Positions 9,338-22,075 of a DNA stretch of 64,000 bases are shown in pieces. This DNA is from Vicia villosa. Its lineage: Eukaryota > Streptophyta > Magnoliopsida > Fabales > Fabaceae. Below the pieces are notes generated by a model. That model was not told the DNA's origin. It did no database searches and worked only from the letters and a program-made list of their open reading frames with translations. The stretch covers positions 1 to 64,000 of the forward strand of contig NW_026705415.1 of NCBI RefSeq assembly GCF_029867415.1. Reading direction: 5' to 3'. The translations under genes and the position numbers were made by a program. Position 1 is the first letter of the stretch. Each line of letters opens with the position of its first letter.

Positions 9338-12300
9338 TGTTGCACCCCAAAATTTGCCCTCTTTAGTTGAGCTATAAGTTACGAATGGCATTTATTTTGT
9401 CATTTGAAAATCGAAGAAAAATAATGAAGAGTTCCATTATTTCGAGGTCATTAAGTCAAGGGCCTATGAGGTGAATTGCAAAGGAACAAGTCAGGGTACA
9501 AGATTATTAGCTTGAGAAGAATATTGTGTTCAAAGCGTCATTTTAGTTTCAATTTCTTGGTGACTTATAGTACAAGTTTGGTTTGGATCGGAGATTGAAT
9601 TGAATTAGGGTCCTGATGATTTGAAGATGAACTTGATTTAACGTTCTAATTGATCCTATTATTCAAAATTTGTTCAAGGCATTTTTTTTCATCAAAAACT
9701 TAATAGGTTGTGGATTGTTTGTGATCAAAGAATTATCATTTCTCTCAATTGTTTGTTGATTGCAATACAAGGTGAATTGTGTTGGAGATTGAATTTAAGT
9801 TCATTTGAGAATTGAAATGGAAATACAAAGTCATTCAAAGTTTTTCATCAATTTCATTCATAAGTCAAAGGTCACCATATTCCAAAATCGTAAGGCATGA
9901 TCACAAAATGGATAAGCTCATTCAGAATACCATGTACTGGTCCATATTCGAATTGCATCTACAAAGTCATGTTACACAGAAAAATATTACAAGAAACTTA
10001 TGCCTAAAATCTATCCTAAATCTCATTCCCATTAGACTCCTACTTGACAAAGCTTGTTGGCAATTCACACAGCAAATTCGATGAATCAGGAGCCGCAGCC
10101 TGCACCTTAGCCAAGCCCCAATGTTCCTGCAACTAACAAAATGAAAAAAAGGTCCACGATTCTATTAACACACCAAAAGGGTTCACAACAGAATAAAAAA
10201 ACAGGGAGAACAATGACCCTGCATCATAACAAATTCGGCTATACCTCACAAAACGGTTCCCTTCATACATCAATTAAAACTCCTGCATAGTTCTTGCTCC
10301 ATAAATTCAAGCCAACTTGCTTCAAGTTTAAACCGTAGCCCTGCATACATCAGAATAAACCAGACAAAATCTCAGCTTACAAATAAAGCAGTTCAGCATA
10401 GCACATAGGGGAAGAACGGGAAAACTGTTAGCAGAGGGGGGGAATAACTCAGCATCAGATATAACATTCATAAGAAGAAAAAGAGTCGTAACAAACTGGG
10501 ACTCACCTGTAACAAACTTTTCAGCCATAACAGAAAATCTCCAGAAACTTTCAATCCTCTCGGGACATTTCAGGAACCGACTATCACATCTCAGAGTCTG
10601 AACGCTCATCTTCAATCTCTCTCTCCCTCACGCGTCAATCTTCAACTTCATCTCCTCGATTGAATTTTCATTTTCATCTTCTTCACAAATTCAACAAAAC
10701 CGTAACAAACTTCTAAAAACTTCCTCTGGAACCTTCCGACGATTCCAATCTGCATCTTCTCAATTCATCTTCATCAACCTCTAACCGAATCTTGAACCTT
10801 CTCCAATCTTCATTCACCATTAACACGATTCTTCAATTTTCCTTAAAACCTTCTTCAATCTGTAAATAAGAAAACCAGAAAATCAATAACAGAAAAGTTC
10901 AACCTATAACAAACTCTTGAATCAACATTCTTCTTCTTTCGATCATCACCTTCACAGTATTCAATCACAGTCTTCCTCATAACCTTCAGTCCATACAGAG
11001 ATTCACCATCTTCACCTTCTCTGAAATGGCATTCTCTGAATTTTCCGATCCTCTACCGAAGTTGCATCAAGAACGCACAACATCACGCCTTCGTCATCTT
11101 CACCAACGACTTCAGCGCAATCGTCTACGATTCTCCATCAGTATCTGTAACGACAACAGAGTTCATCAGTAATCCTCACCACAACAATACAACAACGTCA
11201 TCACGTGAAGTTCGCCGCAACGAAAAGAAGAAGAAGATCGCAAGCGGATGAGAGCAAACACGGAGAGATGAGATCCGATTGAAGAGTTCTTGTTCGCGGT
11301 GACACTTCAAAGTTTGATCGGAGAAGAGGATCTCCGCTGCGCCGTCGAGTTCACACGAGGAGAAGAGGAAGAGATAAGAGACTGAGATCAAGAGATTAAG
11401 AGAAGGCGGAGAATGATTATCGTGCCTTCTAATTCACGGCGATGATTCGATCGGAGAAGGATCTCCATCACCTCGCCGCCGTTCACCGCTTGACAAGGAG
11501 AGCATGATTTTCACGTAAACACAAAAACCTAATCCCCTTTCAATTTTAACACTGTATTTAATTTGAAGAATTGTTAATAATTGGCATTAATCTGGTTTAA
11601 TTGACATGGTGATTAATCTAATAATTGATTAACAAATCTGAATAAAGTTTTGATGGATCATTTTGCTGATTCTCTTGAGCCATACACGAATTACTGCTGT
11701 ACACCCCCCTGGAAGCCCATATCACCTTTGTTTTTGGTTATTGCTACAAAAAAGCTGAATAAAAACCTCTGTTGGGCCATCCCCTTGGGCTGCAGCGCCC
11801 AATTACTGTCAATATACTCTGTTTTCAACTTTTCACCCCAGGTGTGCATTTTTAATTCATTTTAGAATTAGTTGTTTTAACTAGTTTTGTTTCCTATTTC
11901 ATTCATGTAATAAAAAACCTAAAAATCAAGTAGTTTTGTTAGTTTTTGCTTGATAGAAGAGTGAATAAAAACATGTATTCTTTTCTAGTTAGAATTAGAT
12001 TTTTGTTTTCTATATTTGTTTTAGATGATAAAAATAATCAAAAACATGTAATATTTCCTTGTTAGAATTTAATTGTTTTGTTACATAGTTTAGTTCTAAT
12101 TCTTTGAGAAAATGTCGTTAAAAACAATTAAATCTTGTTAGATTTTATTTTAGAATTTACTTAGAATTTAATTTCTATTATTTTCCATGGCGGGTGCATG
12201 CCTCCTTGTTATTACTGATTTGGTCATTGAGATGTGCGAGGTACTTCGAGTGAGCCTTCGATTACGATTCGACTTTGCTCCGTGTTCCACTTTATTTGTG

Positions 12301-13766
12301 GGACACGAATTCGCTTCCGGTGCGATTGATTTGAGTCGTGTTCCACTTTATTTGAGGGATACGAACTTCTTCCCGACAGGATTCATCTGATCTCTCATTT
12401 ATTGAGATGTATATTCCTGCATTGTCTGGCTTGTGCTCTCTTGCAGGTTGCTTATGTGGTTATGCTCGACGCGTGCCACATGTCGTTTGTGATCTATTTC
12501 CACTACGACGCTCTATGACTCGCTTTGCTTGATGATGGCTTACGCGAAGTACTTCGGACTTCTCTGCTTACGCTTGCTAGCTCATTATGGATTTGCTATC
12601 CGTTCGGTATTGTCTCCCGTTTCATTTTATTTCTCTCACACTTTATCGCTTTCTCGCATCATCCTTTAACATGAGAAGTAGGACCTAGACATGCATCTGG
12701 CCAAGCCCTCGAAAGAGGCTCTGTTTTTGTTGGTGTGTTTATATTTGTGCTTTGCGGCAGGGAGTCACGGTGTAATAAGTCCTATATGGCACTCCGTTAA
12801 GTCCTCATGGAAGGCATGCAGAAAGGGTTAGCAATCAACCCCCGCCTAGTCTCATCGAGTCTATTCATTATGCGCATGCTTCGCGTCGCTTGCTTTTGAA
12901 CCTGCACAAGATCTTGTTATCGAGTATGTCATGAAAAGGGTTCATGTAGCCGGATCCCCGCCTTTCCTATAGATCGCGTCGCTCGACGTTGATGCTCGGT
13001 GTACGCACGCACCGTTTTCCTTTACGATCCGTGACGACTTGGTTGCTGAGAGGGGTCCGCCCTCTTGTCTATGGCCCGATCATTTTCGCGAGGTCTAATG
13101 CTTGGTTGACTTGGGTTGAGCTGCTCCCCTTGGCTATGGCGGGACCGCCTTTCTACCATTCGACCAGTGTCGTTGGTTTGTTTGCTTTACGAGCGGAGCT
13201 CGTTTGTGTGCTATCTTTGTTTGCTTCCGCTTCTCCCCGTAGGTTATTTAGTTTAGACTGGTACCCTTTGTATGATAACATTAGGTAGCAAGCTTTCCCC
13301 CTTAGCTTAGGTCTTCCTCATGCATTCTTTAAAACACAAATCACACTCTTTGATTTTCTTTTCTTAAGAGCTTGTTATTTCCGCTCCATTCCCAAGCATA
13401 AGCCTCCAAAGGTCGAGCAGCGGAGTGTGAATGTAACTTGTTCACCTAAAAAATACAAAACAAACAGAAATTAGTTAGCCGAGCTACGGTAGCTCTGATT
13501 CTGCAAAACAGATACGTAGGCAGCGGGGTAGGGCCCGTGCGAGCACAATCCTTTCTTTTCCCTACATTCTGCATTCATTTTAGTTCAGATTAGGGTAGAT
13601 TTGTTACACACCCATAGATTTAGACACATGCGTGGATACCATCGAGTACGATGGGCGCGAGGGGTGCTAACACCTTCCCCTCGCGTAACCGACTCCCTTA
13701 CCCTTTTTCTCTGGTCGTGAGACCGTTGTTTTGTTTTGTGGTTTGCTGGCATTCCCTTCCTTTTCA
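9338..13766 (+). mobile_element. Ogre-type LTR, family B (4.4 kb)
   Basis: It starts TGTTGCACCCCAAAATTTGC and ends near TTTTCA at 13766, 11 bp before a tRNA-Arg-like primer site. Terminal blocks (CACCCCAAAATTTGCCC; GTGCTAACACCTTCCCCT near 13660) are shared with LTR A, but the interior is not visibly related, so this is a different Ogre subfamily. Near 12280-12360 a segment with CGTGTTCCACTTTATTTG is duplicated. No TATA-linked small ORF like that of LTR A was found. ORFs inside it show no protein similarity I recognise. Confidence 0.75.
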
Positions 13767-13776
13767 GGATAAATAT

Positions 13777-13792
13777 GTTAGTGGCGACTCTG
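13777..13792 (+). other. Primer binding site, tRNA-Arg type (family B)
   Basis: GTTAGTGGCGACTCTG follows LTR B. Only about 20 bp of leader remain before the sequence breaks into the antisense integrase at about 13814. Confidence 0.65.
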
Positions 13793-13814
13793 TTAATTTT
13801 CGCGATAGCGACAG

Positions 13815-14573
13815 TAGTACTGCATCATGTCCAAACGTGAGCTGAAATGGCGTAGTGTTGGTTGCTTTTTTAGGTGATGTTCGACAAGCCCAAAGTGCTT
13901 GGTCCAAAGTTTTATGCCAATTCTTAGGTTTCTTCGCTACATGTTTCTTTATCAGACCTATTATTACCTTATTGGCTGCTTCGACATGTCCATTTGCTTG
14001 AGCATAATAAGGTGTGGAAGTGAGTAACTTGAATCCCAAATCTAGGATCCCAAATCTATACAATATGTATTTTTGAATAAATTCAATCACAGCCTCTTGG
14101 TCTACGTTGGCTAGTGGTATTACTTCGACACACTTGAAAAAATAATCAATTCCTACCAATATATATCTCTGACCTTTAGACGAGGTAGGTCGAATTTCTC
14201 CAATTAAATCTAGTTCCCAACCTCTGAAAGGCCATGGCTTAATGATCGAACTTAATTCATTAGCGGGAGCGTACTGGATACTTGCGTGTACCTGACATTC
14301 CTGACATCCCTTGGCGAATTCTATGCAATATTTTAGCATAGTAGGCCAATACATTCCATAACGAAACAACAACCATTTCATTTTGTGTCCATCCTGATGA
14401 GCGCCACATGTTCCACTATGTACGCTTGATAGTGCCAAATAAGCCTCTTCTTCGCCAAGGCATTTTAGTAACACTCCCTCAGGGGTTTTCTTGAACAATT
14501 CGTTCCCCATCAGGAAATATGACAAGGCTCTGTATTTCACTTTCCTTTCTATATCTGTCGAAGGGTTTATCAA
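13815..14573 (-). pseudogene. Tat integrase, truncated and internally deleted
   Basis: An HHCC-like zinc segment (GTCGAHQDGHK, then CQECQVH) is followed by the catalytic core GWELDLIGEI (first Asp), with STPYYAQANGHVEAANK carrying the Glu. Between YRFGI and GFKLLTSTPYY about 20 residues normally carrying the second catalytic Asp (xxDQG) are missing. The joint lies at a direct repeat ATCCCAAATCT at 14034-14057. The C-terminus is cut at about 13814 right after FGHDAVL, where Ogre B leader begins. It is in the same reading frame as the RT upstream, separated by a TGA where related proteins have Trp. Confidence 0.8.
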
Positions 14574-14594
14574 GTAATTGACGACCAGACTCCT

Positions 14595-15176
14595 TCAATC
14601 TGTATCTGCTAGAGAATTTATGTTTAATACTTCGAACTCTTCCACATTGGCGAAGCCCAATTGTGTATTCTCTAGGTCAGTTGGAGACAATCTTGTTGCC
14701 ATTGCTTTTCCCCTTACTTCAATTAATTCTTCCAACTTTTTCTTCGACACTTTATACCCTGAAGCTAGTTGTGCCAAATCATTTGCTTCTTGATTATTTA
14801 TCCTTGGGACGTGTTTCAAATCCACGTATTCAAATTTTTTGAGCAGCCTATTCGTCATGACAAAGTACATGATCAAATTTTCTTTAATACATTTGTACTC
14901 TTTCGTCAACTGCTTTATTACTAATTCAGAATCTCCTTTAATTTCTACTCTGGTTGCCCCCAATTCCAACAAGGATTCAAGTCCTGCAAGTAATGCTTCA
15001 TATTCTGCCTCATTGTTGGAACATAGAGGACCTTCTATTTTGTACTTGAGTTTTGTTGGAATTCCTTCAGGAGAAATTATGAGTATACCAACTCCACTCT
15101 CCTATTTGTGTGTTGAACCGTCGAAAAACAACTTCCAAGGTTTCAATTCAACATATAGCCGAGGGTTTTCGACCAC
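14595..15176 (-). pseudogene. Second (archaeal-type) RNase H domain of the Tat pol
   Basis: Motifs in order are [36 protein letters not shown] and [12 protein letters not shown], giving the Asp-Glu-Asp and late Asn/Asp set of an RNase H1 fold. It sits between the ordinary RNase H and integrase, as in the Tat clade. It lies in the same frame as its neighbours, with a TAA just after DFIIDH and a TAG after GSTHK. Confidence 0.75.
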
Positions 15177-16640
15177 TTAATGGTCTATAATAAAGTCTGA
15201 TACGATTTTTCCTTTCATTGCCTTAAGAGGTTGAAAGGTTAAAGAATATTCAGTGAGGGCTAAAGCCCATTTACCAATTCGACTGTGCAATATTGGTTTA
15301 GATAGCATGTGTTTGATAACATCCAAATGAGATGAAACATAAACATCAACTGGTTTTATATAATACTTAAGTTTTACACAAGAGAAATATAAACAAAGGT
15401 AGAGTTTTTCTATGGCAGTATACCTAGTCTCTGCGTCATTAAGTACCCTACTTAAGTAGTAAATGGCTTTTTCGATGCCATTTTCATCTTCTTGCGCTAA
15501 CATGCTACCTATTGTAGTATCGGAAGTTGAGATATAAAGTCTCATATGTTTCTTCCCATTTGGAGGCGACGGGATGGGTGGGTGCATCAAATACTGCTTG
15601 ATTTTATCGAAAGCTTCTTGATGTTCCACATGCCATTCGAACTTTCCTTGCTTCAGACGAAGTAAGGGGGAAAAAGCTTGCGTTCGCCCACTCAAATTAG
15701 ATATAAATCTCCTTAGGAAGTTTATCTTTCCCAGCAGTGATTGTAACTCCTTCTTTGTGGATGGTGGTTTCATATCCATAATCGCCTTTGTTTTATTTTG
15801 ATTAATTTCTATCCCCTTCTTGTGGATTACAAAGCCTAAGAAATCTCCAGCCTGCACAAAGAAAGCACACTTAAAGGGGTTCATCTTCAAGCCATGTCTT
15901 CTCATTCTTTCGAATGATTGGCGTAGATGATCGAGATGACTGTCATCTGACACAGATTTTATGACAATGTCATCTATGTACACCTGCATAAATGTTCCTA
16001 TAAAATCATGAAATATGGAGTTCATTTCTCTTTGATAGGTTGCCCTAGCACTTTTCAAACCGAAAGGCATAACGACCCACTCATAGGTACCTATTTCCCC
16101 AAGACAACGAAAAGCTGTTTTGGACACATCTTCTCCTGCAATGAAAATTTGGTTATATCCTGAATATCCATCTAACATACTTAGATATTCGAAGCCTACA
16201 GCTGAGTCTACTAACATCTCTGCCACATGCATAGGATATTCATCTTTAGGGGTCGCTGCATTCAGATCACGAAAATCTATACACACCGTTAAAGAACCTT
16301 TCTTTTTAATAACATGTACTATATTGGCAATCCATTCGACATACCTCATAGTCCTAATGAATTTGCAACGAAGAAGTCTTTCGACTTCTGCTTTAATTTT
16401 TGAGAGAATCTCTGGTGCGAACCTTCTTGGAGTTTGCTTGATGGGCTTCTTCCCTTCTTTTATTGGCAATCTCAATTCGACCAACTCTCTTTCTAAACCA
16501 GGCATCTCATCATAATCCCAGGCAAATCAATCTTTGTTCTCCTTTAATAACGCAATAACCTTTGTTTTTAAGGTTGGCTCTAATTTTGCGCTAATGTATG
16601 TTACCCTCTTCAAACTCCCGTCTCCAAGATCTACTTCTTT
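15177..16640 (-). pseudogene. Tat reverse transcriptase and first RNase H
   Basis: A 442-codon open frame (16505 to 15177) covers RT: CIDFRDLN, MLDGYSGYNQI, FGLKSARATYQR, catalytic VYIDDIVIKS, and GDFLGFVIHKKGIEI. RNase H follows (LYISTSDTTIGSMLAQ, YYLSRVLNDAETRYTAIEK). Upstream in the same frame VDLGDGSLKRVTYISAKL and FAWDYDEMPGL are preceded by one TGA at a usual Trp position. RT itself looks intact. The spacer 16641-17220 between protease and RT holds only a degraded linker (LHPSGFQWNREI). Confidence 0.85.
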
Positions 16641-17220
16641 GAGTGGGTCTTGAGCCAACATCTTTACATTTGGTGCCATTGGATCTTTTTCGAATCCTAA
16701 AGGCTCCTCGTCGTAAATTGCGTCTAATTTTCGACTTGTTTGTTCTCTTGAAACTTGTTCGTAAGAGATCTTGGCGTCTGGTGGTTATGGAACAAAGTGT
16801 ATCCATGGATCTGGTATTTCTGATTCTTTTCGTATGGCTTTGACAGCCATGCTTGACATTTTGGCTTCTAGAGCCGCCTTTCTTTTATTCTCGGCTATAT
16901 AAGCCGAAATCTTTTCGAAGAAGGATAATTCAGACATATTCAACGTCTTCGTCCCAGCCAGTTGGCCGTGTTCAAGGTAATCCTTCGATGTGCTCTGTCT
17001 CTTCGGGATCTCCCATTATTTCTCTGTTCCACTGAAATCCACTAGGGTGAAGAGATAAATAGTACAAAGCATTCTTATTTGGAGAATATATATCCTCCGC
17101 CGCCTGGCATGGGCCTATGTTGGCCAGGTTTTTGTCGAAGCTTATTTTGTTGACTTGATTCTTTTCTGACATATAGTAACTTTGGTTTTCTTCTATGTTT
17201 TCAACTATCCCGTCTTCTCT

Positions 17221-17535
17221 CTAGATAGTTAACCTTTGGTGCATTGTCGATGGTACAACAACGACTCCATGAATCCATTCTCTTCCTAATAAAAGGTTAT
17301 AGTTCGCCTTTTCTAGTATTAACATGATCATAGTTGGCCTTGTGACTGAACCCACAGTTAGTTTTAATTGGATAACTCCCAAGGTATGGCCTACCTTCCC
17401 TTCATAGTTAGATAAAACCATGTTGTGTGGTTTTATGTCTGTGTCGAACATCCCAATCCTCTTCAACATATACTGGGACATTAAGTTCATTGCTACCCCT
17501 CCATCAACGAGAACCTTGTTGATGCTACATTTTCG
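17221..17535 (-). pseudogene. Tat aspartic protease
   Basis: KVLVDGGVAMNLM carries the likely catalytic Asp, in a D-G-G setting rather than the more usual D-S/T-G. IMLILEKANYNLLLGREWIHGV follows with the ILG-type strand of retropepsins. A frameshift near 17520 separates it from the upstream frame, which ends in RAKIENVASTRF. It lies between gag linker and RT as expected. Confidence 0.7.
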
Positions 17536-19018
17536 ATTTTGGCTCTTATGTAGAGAGGCTTCAGATGATTTCTCATACCCTGGTCAGACCTTTCGAAGAA
17601 GGCATGTTGCTCTTCGACTGCACCATTATTCAGCTCATAGTAACACACTGTTCTGTCCTTCGCCATTTCCTCTTCGTTTGCCTCTTCGCAATCTCCGACT
17701 TCCGTCTCCTGGTAGTAATCATGAGGGAGAACTGACACCACATTGCAGTTGAGGTTTATGGACGAAACCCCGTCTGAATCGAAGTCATCTGTCATCATAT
17801 CTTCTTCCTTCAGTGGGCTAGATTGCGCTTTTTCTTCAGTCTTTTCATTCTCTGAACTGAACAACATACGACCCACAGGAGGTTTGCTTGACTTTGCCCC
17901 CTGCAATGGGACTTTGCTGCTGCTAGATTCTCTAACTTCTTTTACCTTTGATTCTTTTTCAGCCTTCTTCATTCTTTGGTGTCTCCTCGATTAAGACCTG
18001 GACATTGGATTCTTGCCCTTGTAGTTCTCGAGCCTGTACATCTCTCGATTGGACGTCTGGAACTGTCTCCTGTATGCCATAACTGTTCTTCCACCTTGGT
18101 CGAAGTTTTGCCATTTATTGTTCCCTGCACCCGCTTGTGTCCATTTGTCCATGGGTACTTCTGCCGGGAGTTTAAATGTCACTCTTCGAGCCTTGGGATG
18201 AGGGCTATCAGGCCTTCTCGAGAATGTTCGACTATCGAACACGTACATGTTGGGGTTGATTCCTTGTGTGTCCCAACCGGTAGAAAATGACACCCTTTCG
18301 AACATCTCCGCCATCTGGCTGTCATAAATTGTCCCACACCTAGGGCACATGATGATTTCAGTTTTCGCCTTGTGACTGTGAGCCAAAAAACTCAGGAGAC
18401 TTTCCCCAGGTCTTGGGTAAATCTTCAGCAACTGGTTTTCTTGCCTCCATTGTCCTTGCATCTTGCTCCGTTGGGCCCTTTCATAGTTCGCCTCGACCCT
18501 TCGGCTCTGCATGATTGAGCATCTTGGACACATCAGTATTCGTTCAGCATTCTTCTCATGGCACCTCCAGAGGTAATCCTTTAGACTTTCATTTGCCCTT
18601 GGATTTCCGTAGTTCCCTTTTTCCTTCTCCTTTACTAGACATCTTTCCACTTCTTTGATTTCAGACGAGGGTTGTCCAACATTCACCATGTTGACTCCTG
18701 CTAGGGGAACTTCAGAAATTCTTATTTTTTGGAGTTTCAGCCTGAGGTCTTCAGTGACCTCACTTGTTTTCTCCATAAGACCTTCAGTGGTCTTTGACTC
18801 AAACGAACCTTCAACTTCAGCATTGAAGATCGCATTGTTACTCAGGCTTTCGGTAGCCTGCTTTCCTGCTGAAACCATCTCCCACTCTGTTATATCAGTC
18901 TTCGTCACCTCCACCATGTTAACATCGACGAGTTCGGCATAGTTGGTGTCAGCGATATTGAGGGGATCAGCATCAATCTTCATGTTGTTTTTTCCTTTGT
19001 CAGCAAACTTCAAACGAC
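17536..19018 (-). pseudogene. Tat gag C-terminal part and gag-protease linker
   Basis: Two minus-strand open frames (19013-17991 and 17972-17493). The first continues the gag of 33928-35965 after removal of the copia insert (GRLKFADKGKNN). It contains two similar modules, LWRCHEKNAERILMCPRCS (near 18520) and LAHSHKAKTEIIMCPRCG (near 18350), each with CPRC after a Cys/His-containing helix. That suggests a duplicated metal-binding unit. The second frame is acidic and Ser/Lys-rich, a linker leading to the protease. Function beyond gag-linker is unknown to me. Confidence 0.65.
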
Positions 19019-19023
19019 CATCC
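19019..19023. repeat. Target-site duplication CATCC, left
   Basis: CATCC directly before the TGTTAGAAC start of the copia 5' LTR is identical to 33923-33927 after the 3' LTR. Confidence 0.9.
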
Positions 19024-20158
19024 TGTTAGAACAAGATTTGTTCTGATCAATATTCTTAGTTTTGATGATAACAATGTATATGAATTTTGTATGAGATAAT
19101 GTGGTAATCTAATACTATGCAATTTCCATTTCAGGAATTATATAAAGAGTATGCACAAAATCAGCGCAAGAAGCACTGACTCAGAAGGTTCAGCATGCAA
19201 CATCAGAACATGGTCTGGCAAGACATCAGAAGATGGTCAAGCAGAATTAGAACATGGTCTATGGAAGCATCAGAAGGACTTGAGATCAGAAGCAGAAGCA
19301 CTGAAGTTCTCATGGTATCACGCTCAGAAGCACTTCAAGGTCAGAAGAAAAGAAGATGCTCTGCACCAAGCTGTTTGACTCTGATGATATTCAAACGTTG
19401 TTTACACAAACATCAGATCAGAAGCAAGTACTAGCTGGCAGGCTACGCTGACTGACAAAAGGAACATTGAAAGCTATTAAAGGCAACGTCAGTAGGCGAA
19501 AGCAAGGCTCGAGGTAGTTGACAAAAGAGTGAAACATTAAATGCAATGCTGTACGGAATACGCAAAGCATTAAATGCTCCCAACAGTCATCTTCTCAAAC
19601 GCCTATAAATATGAAGTTCTGATGAGAAGCTATGTTACGAATGCTGAATACAAGACTTTATGCAAAAACGCTGAAACGCTGTTCAAATCAAAAGCTCTCA
19701 AACTTCATCAAACTCACTACATTGCTGTTGTAATATATTAGTGAGATTAAGCTTAAACTTAAGAGAAAATCACAGTTGTGATAATAGCTTTATTAGAAGC
19801 ATTGTAACTCTTAGAATTTGTTTACATTAAGTTGTAGAAACTAGAGTGATCAGGTTGTTGATCAGTATACTCTAGAAAGTCTTAGAGGGTATCTAAGCAG
19901 ATTGTTCCTAGAGTGATCAGGTTGTGATCACTATACTATAGAGGACTTAGAAGTTGTCTAAGTGGAAAACCATTGTAATCTCATGTGATTAGTGGATTAA
20001 ATCCTCAGGTGAGGTAAATCACTCCAAGGGGGTGGACTGGAGTAATTTAGTTAACAACGATCCAGGATAAAATCATTGTGCAAATTGTTTTTATCTTACA
20101 AGTTTTAAAGCTACACTTATTCAACCCCCCCCCCTTCTAAGTGTTTTTCTATCCTTCA
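19024..20158 (+). repeat. Copia 5' LTR
   Basis: TGTTAGAACAAGATTTG to CTATCCTTCA, 1135 bp, repeated at 32779-33922. A TATA-like CGCCTATAAATATGAAG lies near 19600 (and 33362). A C-rich run near 20124 differs in length between the LTRs. Confidence 0.9.
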
Positions 20159-20160
20159 AT

Positions 20161-20172
20161 TGGCATCAGAGC
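20161..20172 (+). other. Copia primer binding site
   Basis: TGGCATCAGAGC, two bases after the 5' LTR, resembles the initiator tRNA-Met-complementary site (TGGTATCAGAGC) of plant copia elements. Confidence 0.8.
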
Positions 20173-20244
20173 GCCGGTTCTAAGGTGCAAGCACTTAACC
20201 GTGTTTAGAAAAGATTCAGGAAGAGAAAAACGCTTCAGTACAAG

Positions 20245-22075
20245 ATGGCTGGTGAAGATCCATCAAATACATCTACATCTGGCTCAGCTGAGCAATACAA
20301 TGGTTATACTAGACCACCAGTATTTGATGGTGAAAACTTTGAATACTGGAAAGATAAACTTGAAAGTTACTTCCTTGGTCTAGATGGTGACTTATGGGAT
20401 CTGCTGATGGATGGTTACAAACATCCAGTGAAAGCTACTGGTGTAAAGCTTACAAGACAAGAAATGAATGATGATCAAAAGAAGCAATTCAAAAATCTAA
20501 GTGTAGGACTGTTTTGCTGAATGCTATCTCTCATGCTGAATATCAGAAGATATCTAACAGGGAAACTGCCTATGACATATATGAGTCATTGAAAATGAAC
20601 CATGAAGGAAATGCCCAAGTCAAGGAGACAAAAGCTCTTGCCTTGATCCAGAAATATGAAGCCTTCAAGATGGAGGATGATGAAAATATATAGAAGATGT
20701 TCTCAAGATTTCAAACGCTAACTGCTGGATTGAGAGTTCTTGACAAGGGATACACAAGGGCTGATCATGTCAAGAAGATCATCAGAAGCTTGCCAAGAAG
20801 ATGGGGTCCTATGGTGACTGCTTTCAAAATTGCCAAGAACCTGAATGAAGTCTCTCTTAAAGAATTGATCAGTGCTCTGAGGAGTCATGAAATTGAGTTG
20901 GATGCTAATGAACCTCAGAAGAAAGGTAAGTCTATTACATTAAAATCTAATTATAAAAAATGCACTAACGCTTTTCAGGCTGAAGAAGTAGATTCTGAAG
21001 AATCAGAATCAGAAGAAGAAGATGAACTGTCCATGATCTCCAAAAGGGTAAACCATCTCTGGAAGAGCAAGCAAAGGAAGTTCAAGAGCTTCAGAAGTTC
21101 AAAGAAGCCTGAAAGAGGAGAATATTCTGGAGGCAGAAGATCTGACAAGAAGAAGGTCATCTGCTATGAGTGCAATGAGCCTGGACACTTCAAGAATGAA
21201 TGTCCAAAACTTCAGAAGGAGAATCCCAAGAAGAAGTTTCATAAGAAGAAAAGTCTTATGGCAACATGGGATGATTCAGAATCAGAATCAGAATCAGACT
21301 CTGAAGGCGAGCAGGCAAACCTTGCACTGATGGCCATAGTGGATGATGGATCAGAATCTACATCAGAATCAGATTCTGAAGAGGTATTTTCTGAACTATC
21401 TAGAGAAGAATTAGTTTCTAGTTTAACTGAACTTCTGGAACTCAAGGCTCATCTTAGTATCAAATACAAAAAGCTGAAAAAGCTATTTGAATTTGAAACT
21501 AAGAAGCTGGAAGTGGAAAATTCTGAACTGAAGGAAAAAGTTTTAAAATTATCCAAAGATATTGGATCTCCTTCTGAATCAGAAAAATCCATTCCTAGTC
21601 TCAATCATATTCTGAAAGAATATGACTCGAGCTTCAGAAAGTTCTTATCTAGAAGTATTGGCAGAAGTCATCTTGCTTCTATGATATATGGTGTTTCTGG
21701 AAACAAAAGGATTGGCGTTGGCTATGGGGGTGATACCTCACAAAAATTTGAACTTGTTGATGATTTGAAAATCACATACAAGCCATTGTATGATCAGTTC
21801 AAATATGGCCACTCACATGATATTAGGCTCACTTCACATGCCAAAAGTTTTAACACTTCACACACCAAGAAGCATGTGACACAACCTAAAAAATATCATG
21901 CTGCCAAACCTAAAGAATATCATGTTGTTCCTCCTGTTACTTACCATACTAAACCCAAGTTCAATCAGAACTTGAGGAAAACTAACAAGAAAGGACCCAA
22001 GAAATTGTGGGTACCTAAGGAGAAGATAATTTCTGTTGCAGATATCCTTAGCAGCAAAGAAGACAAAGCACAAAA
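20245..22075 (+). pseudogene. Copia (SIRE-type) gag
   Basis: It begins MAGEDPSNTSTS, with the copia gag signature PPVFDGENFEYWKDKLESY and DLWDLLMDG. A frameshift near 20500 and a TAG at 20692 interrupt it. The frame is then open for about 480 codons: KIIRSLPRRWGPMVTAFK, zinc knuckle CYECNEPGHFKNEC near 21165, two Ser-Glu/Asp-rich stretches (21000, 21280-21380), a coiled coil near 21430-21540, and KKLWVPKEK near 22005. A frame change near 22055 leads to protease. Length agrees with the long gag of the SIRE lineage. Confidence 0.85.

Noticed and set aside
10328..11391. Minus-strand ORFs inside LTR B
   Set aside because: No motifs, no promoter, and located in LTR sequence with pyrimidine-rich bias.
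20975..21445. Ser-rich minus-strand ORFs
   Set aside because: Shadows of the Ser-Glu-rich copia gag codons on the opposite strand.
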